From Clostridiales bacterium (GTDB lineage Bacteria > Bacillota > Clostridia > Oscillospirales > CAG-382), in the NCBI GenBank assembly GCA_016286245.1, contig JAEESG010000006.1, positions 1-36,204 of the forward strand: DNA of 36,204 nt, given 5' to 3'. Below, one piece after another: positions 1-8,590 of the stretch. A program made the translations under genes and the position numbers. The first letter of the stretch is position 1. Every line of letters begins with the position of its first letter. The notes under the pieces were generated by a model. That model worked only from the letters and a program-made list of their open reading frames with translations. It had not been told where the DNA came from and searched no databases.

Positions 1-694
1 CTTCTTCACTACTGGTTAAAATATAATTAAACATTTGAATATTTTCCATATTTTCTTTTATTTTTTTTTTCTTTTTTAAAGAAAGAATTTTATTCTTCAG
101 TTTCTCAATTTGTTCATCTTTTAAATTTAATTTCTTATTACTGTCTTGAAGTAAATAAGAATATTTTGTTATTAATTCTCTTGTTTCACATAATTCATTA
201 TTCATTTCTAAATTAACTTGATCAGGTTCACAAATAATTAATTCTTTTGTACTATTATAATCTTCTCGATAATATTTAGTTAATTCTTTTTTTAATTGAA
301 ATATTATATTTTCCTTTTCTTTTAATTGATTTGATAAAGTAAAAATTTCTGTCTTTATATTATCTTCTTTCTTTTGTTTTTTTGTTAAAACTTGTTCTAA
401 TTGTTGTTGAATTGTATATAATTTTCTTTCTAATTCATTTTTTTCTTTATATAATATTGAATTATTTTTCGTTAATCTTTCGTTTTCTTCTTTTAAAATT
501 TTAAGATAGTTTTTATTTTCTTCTAATATATTTACATTTAATTGCTTAAATAAAATTTCCTTATTTATATCTAAAGAAGTTTTAATATCTTTTAATTCAG
601 TTTTTAAATTTTCATTTTCTTTCATATATAAATTTACTTTTTCAGCATAAGAACTCAATAATTTTTTACAAGTTTCTATATCAAATTTTTTCAT
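1..694 (-). CDS. Partial coiled-coil protein from an AT-rich, probably eukaryotic genome
   Basis: An open frame runs on the minus strand from an ATG at 694-692 to the window edge, 231 codons with no stop. It is absent from the ORF track because it leaves the window. I translated it by hand: it begins MKKFDIETCKKLLSSYAEK and is dominated by Lys, Asn, Glu, Leu and Ile in heptad-like spacing, so a long coiled coil is likely. No family is recognised, and there is no catalytic motif, signal peptide or membrane segment. Codons are almost all A/T-ending and no Shine-Dalgarno lies upstream (the ATG follows TACTTTGAA), unlike every other gene here. Composition and context point to a protist or anaerobic fungus rather than the Clostridia host. 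Function is unknown. Confidence 0.6.
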   Translation of the reverse strand, partial: MKKFDIETCKKLLSSYAEKVNLYMKENENLKTELKDIKTSLDINKEILFKQLNVNILEENKNYLKILKEENERLTKNNSILYKEKNELERKLYTIQQQLEQVLTKKQKKEDNIKTEIFTLSNQLKEKENIIFQLKKELTKYYREDYNSTKELIICEPDQVNLEMNNELCETRELITKYSYLLQDSNKKLNLKDEQIEKLKNKILSLKKKKKIKENMENIQMFNYILTSSEE

Positions 695-1650
695 TTCAAA
701 GTAAAAAAATTATAATTATTTTTTAAAACTAAAATAAAATATTAATTTTAATAATGTAATTTTTCATTTCAAGTTTCATCTTGAGTAAATTTACATTTTT
801 ATTGAAATTTACAAGATATTATCATCAAAAGTTAATTTCAATCCAAAAAAAATAACTTTACAATAAAAAACTAATATTATATTTAAATCTAAAAATAATT
901 ATATTAAGTGAATATGAATGAAGTAAATATAAAATTCAAGGAAATCTAAATAAACTCATTCTAATAAATCGAATAATTATATTACAAAACTCACTCAATG
1001 TTAATTCATTTATTAGATAGTAGATTAATTTTTTTCCATTAATTTCTATGAATATAATATACCATTAAATATTCCTATAATATTAATGAACCTCCACTAA
1101 TTCTTTCATTACTGAAATATTTATATTGAGATGTGATTTTTAAAACACATTTATTTAGAATTTCATTAAAATATACATTTTTATTTTTTTGTCATTTGAA
1201 AATACTATAAAGGAGAAAATGTATTAAAAGCAATTATAAAAATACATTTTAAAATATTTTTATTAAAAAAACAAAAATAACATTTCATTCTTTTTACTAG
1301 TACATTTAAAAGAATTAAAATAAAAATAAATGGTTTGTTGACTGTTTGATTTAAAAAATGAACTCACAATATAATCTAAAAAAACAAATAAATAATATAA
1401 AACAAATAATATTTCTTTTCTTTTTTAACCTTTAAAATTTATTTTTAATAAGTAATTCCCATATACCTAAATGAGAAATATAAAAAGAAAAGAATGACCA
1501 CTTCTATTTTCATAAACAATATACCACCAAATAATAATTTAATATCATTATCTTCAAAATAAAGTCTTAGATTTTAATAAATTAATTTTAATGTTGAACA
1601 AAATCAATGTTACAAGAAAAAAATATTTTAGGATTATATTCAAAAATTTA
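695..1650. other. AT-rich non-coding stretch ending at a probable chimeric junction
   Basis: About 950 bases of extremely AT-rich DNA with no convincing ORF on either strand, no ribosome binding sites, no recognisable RNA gene and no terminator hairpins. It resembles intergenic DNA of AT-rich eukaryotes. Composition changes abruptly at about 1650-1654, where GC-rich codons of the M23-like gene begin. I see no transposon ends, target duplication or att-like repeat at the boundary. Confidence 0.55.
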
Positions 1651-3227
1651 ATTCCCGCCTTTCCGATTTCGGCGTTTTTGGATACCGTGTCGCCGACGGA
1701 AACGGAAATGCTTTCAAGGTTGCCGTAATAAGTAAATATCGAGCAGCCGTGGTCGATTATAACGGTATTTCCCGTAAATTCAAGCTCCGACGCAAACACG
1801 ACCTTGCCGTTGTTTGCCGCCGGTACGGAACTTCCCGCGTCAAGCGCGATATCGAGACCTTCGTTCATATATTCGAACGTTTCGGTTCCCTGCACCTTTC
1901 TTTGTGTTCCGAAGCCCGCGTATCCGCTTGCGATATTGCCTTTTTCGTCGGGATATACGAATTTTCCGTCCCACAAAGGTCTGTTTTCGCTTTCGGCAGT
2001 TGCTTTTGAAACCATATCTTTAAATTCCTCAAACGCCGCCGCGGTTGCCTTCTGCGCAAGCGTAATGTCGCTTACAAGACCTTCCTGGCTTGCCGTGGCG
2101 GGTGCTCTGCCGTCGCGTACCGAAAGTTTTAATATCTGCGACGAGCCGTCTTCAAGCGAGAGCTTGAGGTTATACGTTGCGGACGCTTTGCTTGTGTATT
2201 CTGCCGGTACGAATGCGAAGGAATAGCCTCCCGCCGCAGAGCGGTAAACGTTAAGTTCTTTAGGAATCGGGTAGTCGCATTCCGCAAACAACTTGTCGCC
2301 GTCGTTGAAGTTCTTTATTTTTACTATCGTAAAGTCGCCTTTGCTTACGACGCCCTTGTATATAACCGAATAGGTCGGCGCAACGTCGTAAAGCAGCGTC
2401 GTTTTATAATTCAGCGTGCCGAAGCATTCCGCACCTTCCTCTTCATTCCACGTTGCCGTTATTACCGCGTCGTAATACACGTCGTCGGGCGACATGGTGG
2501 ACGCGTTTATTATATTTTCAAAGGCGCCCGCGTGCTTTTTCTCGCCGCCGTGCGTAAGGATTACCGTTACGGTGTCGGGCTGCTTTTCGGATGAGAACGA
2601 AAGCGCACCTATATCCGAAAGGCTTATGATAAGCGGAACGTTTTCGGTCGGGGACGAAACGTCCGCCGAATATACGTTTCCGTCAGCCGCAACGTAATTC
2701 CACGTTCCGTCGGAGGCGTATACCGTAAACGCTTTTCCGTCGGCTTTTGTCTGCGTAACCGAGGGGATAACCGAAAGCGTGTTTATGCTCGAATATTCCG
2801 CTCTTTTGAGAAGCTCGAGCGCATCTGCGCCGTCAATGAGGTAATATTTCCCCGCTTCGTCGGTAAAAATACAGCCGGTTTCATCATTCGCCATGTAAAA
2901 AGAATAGGTTTTGGTTATGTCGTCGGTTTCGTTTATTTTAACGGTAAAAGGTTTTTCGTTTGTCAGATCCTTAAAGTCCGCGTCAATTAAACGCGCGTTT
3001 TCGACGGCGTTCGTATACGCCGTCAGATCTTCTTCACGGGTAAACGAAAAATCGGTATTTTCGGATGAAGGCAGAGAAACGGCAATTTCGTTTATCCTGT
3101 GAAGAATTACCGACGTATCGTCGGTGCGCGCGTTTATAATGCACGCAATAACCGTCGGCAGTATCACTATGAGCGCGATTAAAAAAATCACGAATTTGTT
3201 TTTTTTGTTAAAAACGGTGCTGTTCAT
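1554..3227 (-). CDS. M23/LytM-like membrane-anchored protein, C-terminus replaced by foreign sequence
   Basis: The protein starts at ATG 3227 (AAAGGA RBS upstream) with a short cytoplasmic tail and one membrane segment at about residues 12-30. A large extracytoplasmic region of no recognised family follows, then a LytM-type domain near residue 450 (NEGLDIALDAG, then IIDHG, then VSKNAEIGKAG). M23 enzymes bind zinc through HxxxD and a later HxH. Here the first His is Asn, as happens in non-catalytic LytM proteins such as B. subtilis SpoIIQ, and the HLH part is missing. After GKAG (about 1653) the frame continues into AT-rich DNA coding a hydrophobic tail unlike M23 until a chance stop, so the true C-terminus is not in this window. 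A role in cell wall or forespore engulfment is inferred from the gpr and spoIIP neighbours. Confidence 0.7.
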   Translation of the reverse strand: MNSTVFNKKNKFVIFLIALIVILPTVIACIINARTDDTSVILHRINEIAVSLPSSENTDFSFTREEDLTAYTNAVENARLIDADFKDLTNEKPFTVKINETDDITKTYSFYMANDETGCIFTDEAGKYYLIDGADALELLKRAEYSSINTLSVIPSVTQTKADGKAFTVYASDGTWNYVAADGNVYSADVSSPTENVPLIISLSDIGALSFSSEKQPDTVTVILTHGGEKKHAGAFENIINASTMSPDDVYYDAVITATWNEEEGAECFGTLNYKTTLLYDVAPTYSVIYKGVVSKGDFTIVKIKNFNDGDKLFAECDYPIPKELNVYRSAAGGYSFAFVPAEYTSKASATYNLKLSLEDGSSQILKLSVRDGRAPATASQEGLVSDITLAQKATAAAFEEFKDMVSKATAESENRPLWDGKFVYPDEKGNIASGYAGFGTQRKVQGTETFEYMNEGLDIALDAGSSVPAANNGKVVFASELEFTGNTVIIDHGCSIFTYYGNLESISVSVGDTVSKNAEIGKAGIKFLNIILKYFFLVTLILFNIKINLLKSKTLF

Positions 3228-3274
3228 AAAACCTGTCCTTTCGAGAAACGAAAATAAATCGCCGTTACAATTAT

Positions 3275-3303
3275 ATTATATATTCGTTTAACGTTTTAGT
3301 CAA
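3275..3303 (-). promoter_or_regulatory. Sigma-A-type promoter for the M23-like gene
   Basis: On the minus strand, TTGACT (3303-3298) and TATAAT (3280-3275) are separated by exactly 17 bases, about 48 bases before the ATG. The near-consensus match and position support a vegetative promoter. Confidence 0.7.
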
Positions 3304-3352
3304 GGCAAAAAAGCAATAATAAAATAAAAATAAAAGGAAAAAAAGACAAAAT

Positions 3353-4312
3353 TCAACAGATAAATTCGTCTATATCCTCAAACGAAAGCCCGTCGTTGAG
3401 CGCGAGATTTATCGCGTATCCTATGAGTTTTGACGTGTCCTTTATGATGCGGTCGGTTTCTTTGGGTGTTACGAAAAAGTCGCATACTCCGGAAGAGAGC
3501 GCCGAAAAAAGTTTTTCCAGAACCGGAAAATTTACGTCGTTTTTTGTCATTCCCGCTTTTTCGGCGGTTTCCTTCAAAATATCGTACGCAAGCGTCGACG
3601 CGTCCACGACCGTCGGCACGCCGATGCTGATGACGGGAACGCCGAGCGTGCGCATGCTTATCTCCTTTCGCGCGTTGTTGATTCCCGAGCCGGGAGAAAT
3701 TCCCGTATTTGCAATCTGCACGGTACACGCAAGCCTTGACAGCCGCATTGAAGAAAGAGAATCTACCGCTATGACGAAATCGGGTTTTGTAAGTTCCACG
3801 GCGCCCTTTATTATTTCGGCGGCCTCAATCCCGGTGTTTCCCGATACTCCGGGGCATACGCAAAGCGTCTCCCTCATGCCGAACTCGTTGAAAAGAGAAG
3901 GATTTGCGGATTTTATGTGTCGGGTTACGATGAAATTTTCCGCGGTAATGGGACCCGTTGCGTCGGCGGTAATGGATTTGTTACCGAGCGCTGCAAGCAG
4001 GCAGGACTTGTCTTTTTGGGGAATGAACGCACGCAGATACTCCGATATGACGTAACATGCGCGCTTAAAAGTTTCCTTGTCGGAAAGCCAGATTTTTCCG
4101 ATGTCGACGGTAAAATATTTTCCCACGGGTTTTCCTGAGATTTTTTCGCCGTTTTGGTCTTTAACCTCGAGAACGTGGCAGGAAAAACCGTTTTTGTTTT
4201 CATCGCGCGAAATAAGTCCGCTTACCTGTTTTCCTTTTTTTTCGGAGACAATTTCGCACACCTCGTCGGCAAGGTCGGTGCGTTTGTTGAAATCGGAAAA
4301 AGAATTCGTCAT
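3353..4312 (-). CDS. gpr: Germination protease GPR (spore endopeptidase)
   Basis: GPR (peptidase family A25) degrades the small acid-soluble proteins that protect DNA in dormant spores, early in germination. The 319-residue product begins MTNSFSDFNKRTDLADE. The RTDLA segment is where the zymogen propeptide is removed in Bacillus GPR. Family blocks follow in order: TADATGP, an acidic VDSLSSMRLSRL block, TVQIANTGISPGSGINNAR, and LGVPVISIGVPTVVDA. The track ORF begins 21 codons upstream; I chose ATG 4312 because GAAAGGA lies 8 bases before it and the propeptide then has the expected length. In Bacillus, gpr lies beside rpsT and spoIIP. Here all three are still close but rearranged. It is strong evidence that the organism sporulates. 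Confidence 0.95.
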   Translation of the reverse strand: MTNSFSDFNKRTDLADEVCEIVSEKKGKQVSGLISRDENKNGFSCHVLEVKDQNGEKISGKPVGKYFTVDIGKIWLSDKETFKRACYVISEYLRAFIPQKDKSCLLAALGNKSITADATGPITAENFIVTRHIKSANPSLFNEFGMRETLCVCPGVSGNTGIEAAEIIKGAVELTKPDFVIAVDSLSSMRLSRLACTVQIANTGISPGSGINNARKEISMRTLGVPVISIGVPTVVDASTLAYDILKETAEKAGMTKNDVNFPVLEKLFSALSSGVCDFFVTPKETDRIIKDTSKLIGYAINLALNDGLSFEDIDEFIC

Positions 4313-4416
4313 AATAAAGTCCTTTCGGAAAAAGCATATTTTGGCATAAAAATGCGGTAAAAGCACATTCTGCATAAAAATATTTGCAAAAATTTGTAAA
4401 AAATTTGAAATTACAC

Positions 4417-4445
4417 TTGTATTTTTTTAAAAAGCGTGATAAAAT
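4417..4445 (+). promoter_or_regulatory. Promoter of rpsT
   Basis: TTGTAT (4417-4422) and TAAAAT (4440-4445) are separated by 17 bases, about 45 bases upstream of the rpsT start. Confidence 0.6.
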
Positions 4446-4490
4446 ACATAAGAATAAAAATGTATACATACGTATAGGGAGGTGAAGATT

Positions 4491-4754
4491 TTGCCAAACA
4501 TTAAGTCCGCGAAAAAACGCGTAAAGGTAACGGCTGTAAAGACGTTGCAGAACCAGATGTTCAAGACAAACTTCAAAACGACACTCAAGAAGTTTGAAAA
4601 GGCTGCCGAAAGCGGAGATAAAGCCGCTGCGGAAGCTTGCTATAAAGAAGCCGTAAGTAAACTTGACAAGGCTGTTTCAAAAGGCGCTCTGCACGTTAAC
4701 GCCGCAGCGAGAAAAAAGAGCCAGTTTACAAAGAAGCTCAACGCAATGAAATAA
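4491..4754 (+). CDS. rpsT: 30S ribosomal protein S20
   Basis: S20 is a primary 16S rRNA-binding protein of the small ribosomal subunit. The 87-residue product begins with the diagnostic PNIKSAKKRVK and is a Lys/Ala-rich helical protein of normal family length. The track start (GTG 4482) lies inside the Shine-Dalgarno GGGAGGTG (4478-4484). The TTG at 4491, 6 bases downstream, gives the standard S20 N-terminus and is the better start. It is a single-gene unit with its own promoter and a strong terminator, divergent from gpr, which keeps the conserved rpsT/gpr proximity seen in Firmicutes. Confidence 0.95.
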   Translation: MPNIKSAKKRVKVTAVKTLQNQMFKTNFKTTLKKFEKAAESGDKAAAEACYKEAVSKLDKAVSKGALHVNAAARKKSQFTKKLNAMK

Positions 4755-4773
4755 TTTTTGAAAAAAGCAGTTC

Positions 4774-4800
4774 AAATCCGCCGTTTTCGGCGGATTTTTG
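4774..4800 (+). terminator. Intrinsic terminator after rpsT
   Basis: AAATCCGCCG and CGGCGGATTT form a perfect 10 bp stem with a TTTT loop, followed by a T-rich run. It separates rpsT from the convergent DUF4363 gene and may act in both directions. Confidence 0.85.
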
Positions 4801-4811
4801 CTTTTTATAAG

Positions 4812-5210
4812 CTATAGGACGTTTCCGAGAGTAATTCCCTCGTCGAATATAATGTGTTTCGTTACGTTGCGCAAAGCCGCAAGACTCGACGCGTATTCTC
4901 CGTAATCCTCCGCCTCGAAAAATGTTTTGGTACTCAAAAGACGTTCCGAAAAATCCGATGCCTTTTCGTGCTCGAGCACCGACATAACGTAGTTTTCCTT
5001 TGATTTCCATTCCTTTTCGATTTCAGAAAGCCGCACGCTTACGGCTTCCTTTTCGCTTTCAGATAAATTTTCGGCGTCATGCGCCGTCTGAGGAAGGCGC
5101 AGCAGTAAATCGTCCGTTTTTTTGAAAAACCCGTTTATAAAAAAGGCGTTTGAAATTATGAAGACGAGGATTGCCGCAAAAAGCAAAACCGCCGTTATCA
5201 ACGATTTCAT
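4812..5210 (-). CDS. DUF4363 family membrane-anchored protein
   Basis: A 132-residue protein with one N-terminal membrane segment (about residues 4-26, SLITAVLLFAAILVFIISNA), then a charged, mostly helical domain exported from or associated with the membrane. In Clostridia, DUF4363 genes typically sit directly after a DUF421 gene. Here the DUF421 gene ends 12 bases upstream on the same strand, so the two are co-transcribed and probably work together. No catalytic residues are recognised and the biochemical role is unknown. The family name rests on the size, topology and partner gene. Confidence 0.7.
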   Translation of the reverse strand: MKSLITAVLLFAAILVFIISNAFFINGFFKKTDDLLLRLPQTAHDAENLSESEKEAVSVRLSEIEKEWKSKENYVMSVLEHEKASDFSERLLSTKTFFEAEDYGEYASSLAALRNVTKHIIFDEGITLGNVL

Positions 5211-5222
5211 ACAAACCTCCCG

Positions 5223-5918
5223 CTAAGACGTTTTGTATATGACGTTCCCGCCGCCGTCTATTATGCAGACGTTCCGCATGTCGTCAATACCCATATAAAG
5301 GACCTCCTTTTCGCTTGAAAACCCGTTTTGCGAAAGTATTCCGTAAATCTTTGATTTGTCAAAGCCGAGAGAAGACAATTCACTTTCGTTGAGCTTTCCG
5401 TCGATAATTACGGAATGTTCTATTCCGTTTTCGCAAACGGTGCGGTCAAGGTCTTTTGCACTCGGCGGCGTGTTGTTTGCTTTCGGAATTATCGAAATCG
5501 AGCCGTTTGGCTCTAAAAACGCGTATTCCACGTTTGCAAGACATGACACGCCCGAAAGGCGCATGGCGCTTGTAAGCTCGTCAAACGAAATGCGCGCGTC
5601 GGACATCTGTTTTTTGTCGATTTTTCCCTTTTTTATGAGGGCGAGCGCGTCGCCCGCGGCAATTTTTTTGAAAAAGCGCGATTTTATGGTTATAAACGAG
5701 AAAAGTACTTCAAGGGAAACTATCGTAATACTCGGAATTACGCCGTATAAAAGCGGAGTTGCGCTGTTTGACACGGGATACGTCGCAAATTCCGAAACCA
5801 TAAACGCGGTGATGAATTCGGAAAGCTCGAGCTGCCCTATCTGGCGCTTTCCCGTTATGCGCATGATAACGAAAATGAAAATATAAAGTATGACCGTTCT
5901 AAGAAAAATATTTGCCAT
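5223..5918 (-). CDS. DUF421 (YetF-like) membrane protein
   Basis: The 231-residue protein has three N-terminal membrane segments with the family signature MRITGKRQIGQLELSEFI at about residues 19-36, then a cytoplasmic mixed alpha/beta domain containing ALIKKGKI and later ISIIPKAN. This matches the DUF421/YetF layout. Members are linked to spore envelope or membrane physiology in Bacillus, but the reaction is unknown. It is the first gene of a two-gene unit with the DUF4363 gene. The pair lies between rpsT/gpr and spoIIP, which are adjacent in Bacillus, so it may have been inserted into the ancestral sporulation locus. Confidence 0.85.
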   Translation of the reverse strand: MANIFLRTVILYIFIFVIMRITGKRQIGQLELSEFITAFMVSEFATYPVSNSATPLLYGVIPSITIVSLEVLFSFITIKSRFFKKIAAGDALALIKKGKIDKKQMSDARISFDELTSAMRLSGVSCLANVEYAFLEPNGSISIIPKANNTPPSAKDLDRTVCENGIEHSVIIDGKLNESELSSLGFDKSKIYGILSQNGFSSEKEVLYMGIDDMRNVCIIDGGGNVIYKTS

Positions 5919-6067
5919 AATTTCCTCGCGAAAATAAACTGTATCCTTATTTTTTCCCCGAACCTTTCAAATATTCATGATATATTGCTTGTTTGCCGCA
6001 TAATACGCGGATTATATTAATATATTGTAAGGTAAAACCGTAAAAGCGTTAAAAAGGGAGAAAAGCG

Positions 6068-7363
6068 ATGATTTATTCAAAGGTGAGCATTCCCGTAAAG
6101 CCCGAAAAAAAGGAAGAAGCCGAAAAGGCATCATACGAAGAGGAGATTTTCGCCGCCGAAGAGGCGTATTGCAAAGAAGAGCTTTTAATGGCGCAAAAAA
6201 GAGAAGACGCGCTTGCAAGCTTTTTTACGTTTCTCTTGGTGGTGTTCGCGTGCTTTTTCTCGTTTGCTTTCGGCAATTCCTTTAATAAGAACGGCTTTCA
6301 CGACACGCTATCTTACATGAACGCGGTGTCGGCGGGAAGAATACCCTTTGATTTCAAACGGGATAAAGCGGGTTTTTTGAGTGAAAGCGACGTAAAAACG
6401 CAGAAAACCGTCTACGAAAAATATAAAAACGCGGACGAAAATATAACTTTTTCGACGGATGACGGGTATTACGGAATAAATGACGAGCCCGAAACAAAAA
6501 AGGATTCGTTTGTCTTTCTCAAACAAGACGAAAAAACTGACGTGCAGGCGTCAAACGGCATAAGCACCGCGTCGTCTCTCGACGGAGAAATACTTTTACC
6601 CGTAATAAGCCGTAATATTTCGTCGTACGGTGAACTTCTGCTGTCAAACGAAACAAAATTTTCACCCGATATTGCCGCGCTGTCGGAGGAAATTCCCGAC
6701 GCCTTTTGCGGCATTGACGAAACGCTTCCGACGGTACTCATTCTTCACACACACGCAACGGAAAGCTACAACGAATCGGAATACGACGGATATTATTCCG
6801 AAAGTGTGCCCACAAGAAGCGAGGACACGTCGAAAAACGTCGTTTACGTGGGAGAGGTGCTGAAAAATTATCTCGAAGATTTCGGAATCTGCACTCTGCA
6901 CGACGAAACGCTGTGCGACAAGGAGTCCTTCGTGTACGCCTACAACAAGTCGAACGAGGTTGCGAAAAAATATCTTGACGAATATCCGTCGATAAAGCTC
7001 GTAATAGATCTGCACAGGGATTCCATAATTTCACCCGACGGTACGAAAACAAAACCGGTGTTCGACTACGCGGGAAAGAAAACCGCACAGCTGATGTTCG
7101 TCGTGGGAACGAACGAAGCGGGAGCAAAGCACGAAAACTGGGAGGAAAACTTAAAAACCGCTCTGTATATACAGGAAAAAGCGTCGGAAAGCTGTCCCGA
7201 GCTGTTCAGAAAGATAAATCTGAGAAAGGCGAGCTTCAACCAGCAGCTGTGTACGGGATATCTGCTGCTTGAATGCGGATCGTGCGCAAACACGCGCGCC
7301 GAAGCGGAAAACGCGGTAAAAATTTTTGCGTGCGCGCTTGCGAGAATGATAAAGGAAGTTTAA
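6068..7363 (+). CDS. spoIIP: Stage II sporulation protein P (SpoIIP), peptidoglycan hydrolase
   Basis: SpoIIP is a mother-cell amidase/endopeptidase that works with SpoIID and SpoIIM to thin septal peptidoglycan and drive engulfment. The 431-residue protein has an unusually long charged cytoplasmic head (residues 1-48), one membrane segment (about 50-69), a variable linker, and the C-terminal SpoIIP domain: TVLILHTHATESY, KNVVYVGEVL, LHDETLCDKESFVYAYNKS, LVIDLHRDS and YLLLECGS. The His/Glu and HRD motifs are those expected to bind zinc. ATG 6068 follows GGGAG. I found no good sigma-A promoter upstream; a mother-cell sigma-E promoter would be expected but I could not match one convincingly. 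Confidence 0.93.
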   Translation: MIYSKVSIPVKPEKKEEAEKASYEEEIFAAEEAYCKEELLMAQKREDALASFFTFLLVVFACFFSFAFGNSFNKNGFHDTLSYMNAVSAGRIPFDFKRDKAGFLSESDVKTQKTVYEKYKNADENITFSTDDGYYGINDEPETKKDSFVFLKQDEKTDVQASNGISTASSLDGEILLPVISRNISSYGELLLSNETKFSPDIAALSEEIPDAFCGIDETLPTVLILHTHATESYNESEYDGYYSESVPTRSEDTSKNVVYVGEVLKNYLEDFGICTLHDETLCDKESFVYAYNKSNEVAKKYLDEYPSIKLVIDLHRDSIISPDGTKTKPVFDYAGKKTAQLMFVVGTNEAGAKHENWEENLKTALYIQEKASESCPELFRKINLRKASFNQQLCTGYLLLECGSCANTRAEAENAVKIFACALARMIKEV

Positions 7364-7371
7364 ATAAAGTA

Positions 7372-7400
7372 TTGACTAAAATTTGATTTTGATGTATAAT
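7372..7400 (+). promoter_or_regulatory. Promoter of the serC-serA operon
   Basis: TTGACT (7372-7377), 17-base spacer, TATAAT (7395-7400). It gives a leader of about 90 bases that holds two small inverted repeats (ACGG/CCGT and CCGG/CCGG) of uncertain meaning. Confidence 0.75.
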
Positions 7401-7496
7401 TAATCTAAATTTTCGACAAATCGAAACCCAACCCGAAACGGCAAAACCGTCAAATCCGGTAATTTGCCGGCAATCAACCATGAAAGGATGAAAAAA

Positions 7497-8576
7497 ATGA
7501 GCAGAATTTATAACTTTTCGGCAGGCCCCTCGATGCTTCCCCTCGAAGTGTTGAAAAAAGCCGCTGAAGAAATGACGGATTATAGGGGAACGGGCATGTC
7601 CGTAATGGAGATGAGCCACCGTTCTTCGGTATATGAAGGAATAATAAATGAAGCGGAAGCGGATCTCAGAAAGCTTATGAATATTCCCGAAAACTATAAG
7701 GTGTTGTTTCTTCAGGGAGGAGCGTCGACACAGTTTGCCGCGATTCCGCTCAATTTTATGAAAACCGGAAAGGCTGATTACGTAGTAACCGGACAATGGG
7801 CAAAAAAAGCGTTAGGGGAAGCGCGTAAATACGGGGACGCAAAGTGCATCGCCTCGTCCGAGGACAGAACTTTCGCGTATATACCCGAAATCACACCCGA
7901 TATGGTAAGCCCTGATGCGGATTACGTTCATATATGCTATAACAACACCATTTACGGAACGAAATTCCCCGAAATTCCGAACGTCGGAGACAAGATGCTC
8001 ATCGCGGATATGTCGTCATGCATAATGAGCGAGCCGGTCGACGTTACCAAATTCGGCGTAATTTACGCGGGAGCGCAGAAAAATATGGCGCCCGCGGGAC
8101 TCACCGTCGTAATCGTACGCGAAGACCTTTTGGGATACGCAAGGCCCGAAACTCCGACCATGCTCGACTATAAGATAATGGCGGACAACGGCTCTATGTA
8201 CAACACGCCGCCGTGCTATACGATATACGTTGCGGGGCTCGTTTACAAATGGGCGCTCTCCCTCGGCGGACTTGAAAAAATGAAGGAAAGAAACGAAAAA
8301 AAAGCGGCTTTACTCTATGATTATCTTGACGGCTCATCGCTTTTCAAGGCGACCGCCGACAAAGCCTTCCGCTCGATGATGAACGTATGCTTTGTTACGG
8401 GCGACGCGGAGCTTGACAAGAAGTTCTGCGCCGAAGCGCAGCAAAACGGCATGGTAAACCTCAAAGGCCACAGAAGCGTAGGCGGAATGAGAGCGTCGAT
8501 TTACAACGCGATGCCTTACGAGGGCGTTGAAAAGCTCGTTTCGTTCATGAAAAAATTTGAAGCCGAAAATAAATAA
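7497..8576 (+). CDS. serC: Phosphoserine aminotransferase
   Basis: SerC transfers an amino group from glutamate to 3-phosphohydroxypyruvate, using PLP, in the second step of serine synthesis. The 359-residue product begins MSRIYNFSAGPSMLPLEV, the classic SerC N-terminus, and contains MEMSHRSS, FLQGGASTQFAAIPLN, the PLP-lysine region IYAGAQKNMAPAG, and the C-terminal LKGHRSVGGMRASIYNAMP. The track start is 11 codons upstream; ATG 7497 is preferred because AAAGGATG precedes it by about 7 bases and it matches the family start. serA follows 14 bases downstream, forming a two-gene operon closed by a terminator. The glutamate used could come from the glutamate synthase operon in this window. Confidence 0.96.
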   Translation: MSRIYNFSAGPSMLPLEVLKKAAEEMTDYRGTGMSVMEMSHRSSVYEGIINEAEADLRKLMNIPENYKVLFLQGGASTQFAAIPLNFMKTGKADYVVTGQWAKKALGEARKYGDAKCIASSEDRTFAYIPEITPDMVSPDADYVHICYNNTIYGTKFPEIPNVGDKMLIADMSSCIMSEPVDVTKFGVIYAGAQKNMAPAGLTVVIVREDLLGYARPETPTMLDYKIMADNGSMYNTPPCYTIYVAGLVYKWALSLGGLEKMKERNEKKAALLYDYLDGSSLFKATADKAFRSMMNVCFVTGDAELDKKFCAEAQQNGMVNLKGHRSVGGMRASIYNAMPYEGVEKLVSFMKKFEAENK

Positions 8577-8590
8577 AAGGAAAATGAAAA

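Noticed and set aside
5969-6006. Possible sigma-E promoter before spoIIP
   Set aside because: AATATT and CATAATAC are present, but the spacing (about 23 bases, or 12 with a poorer -35) does not fit the known sigma-E pattern.
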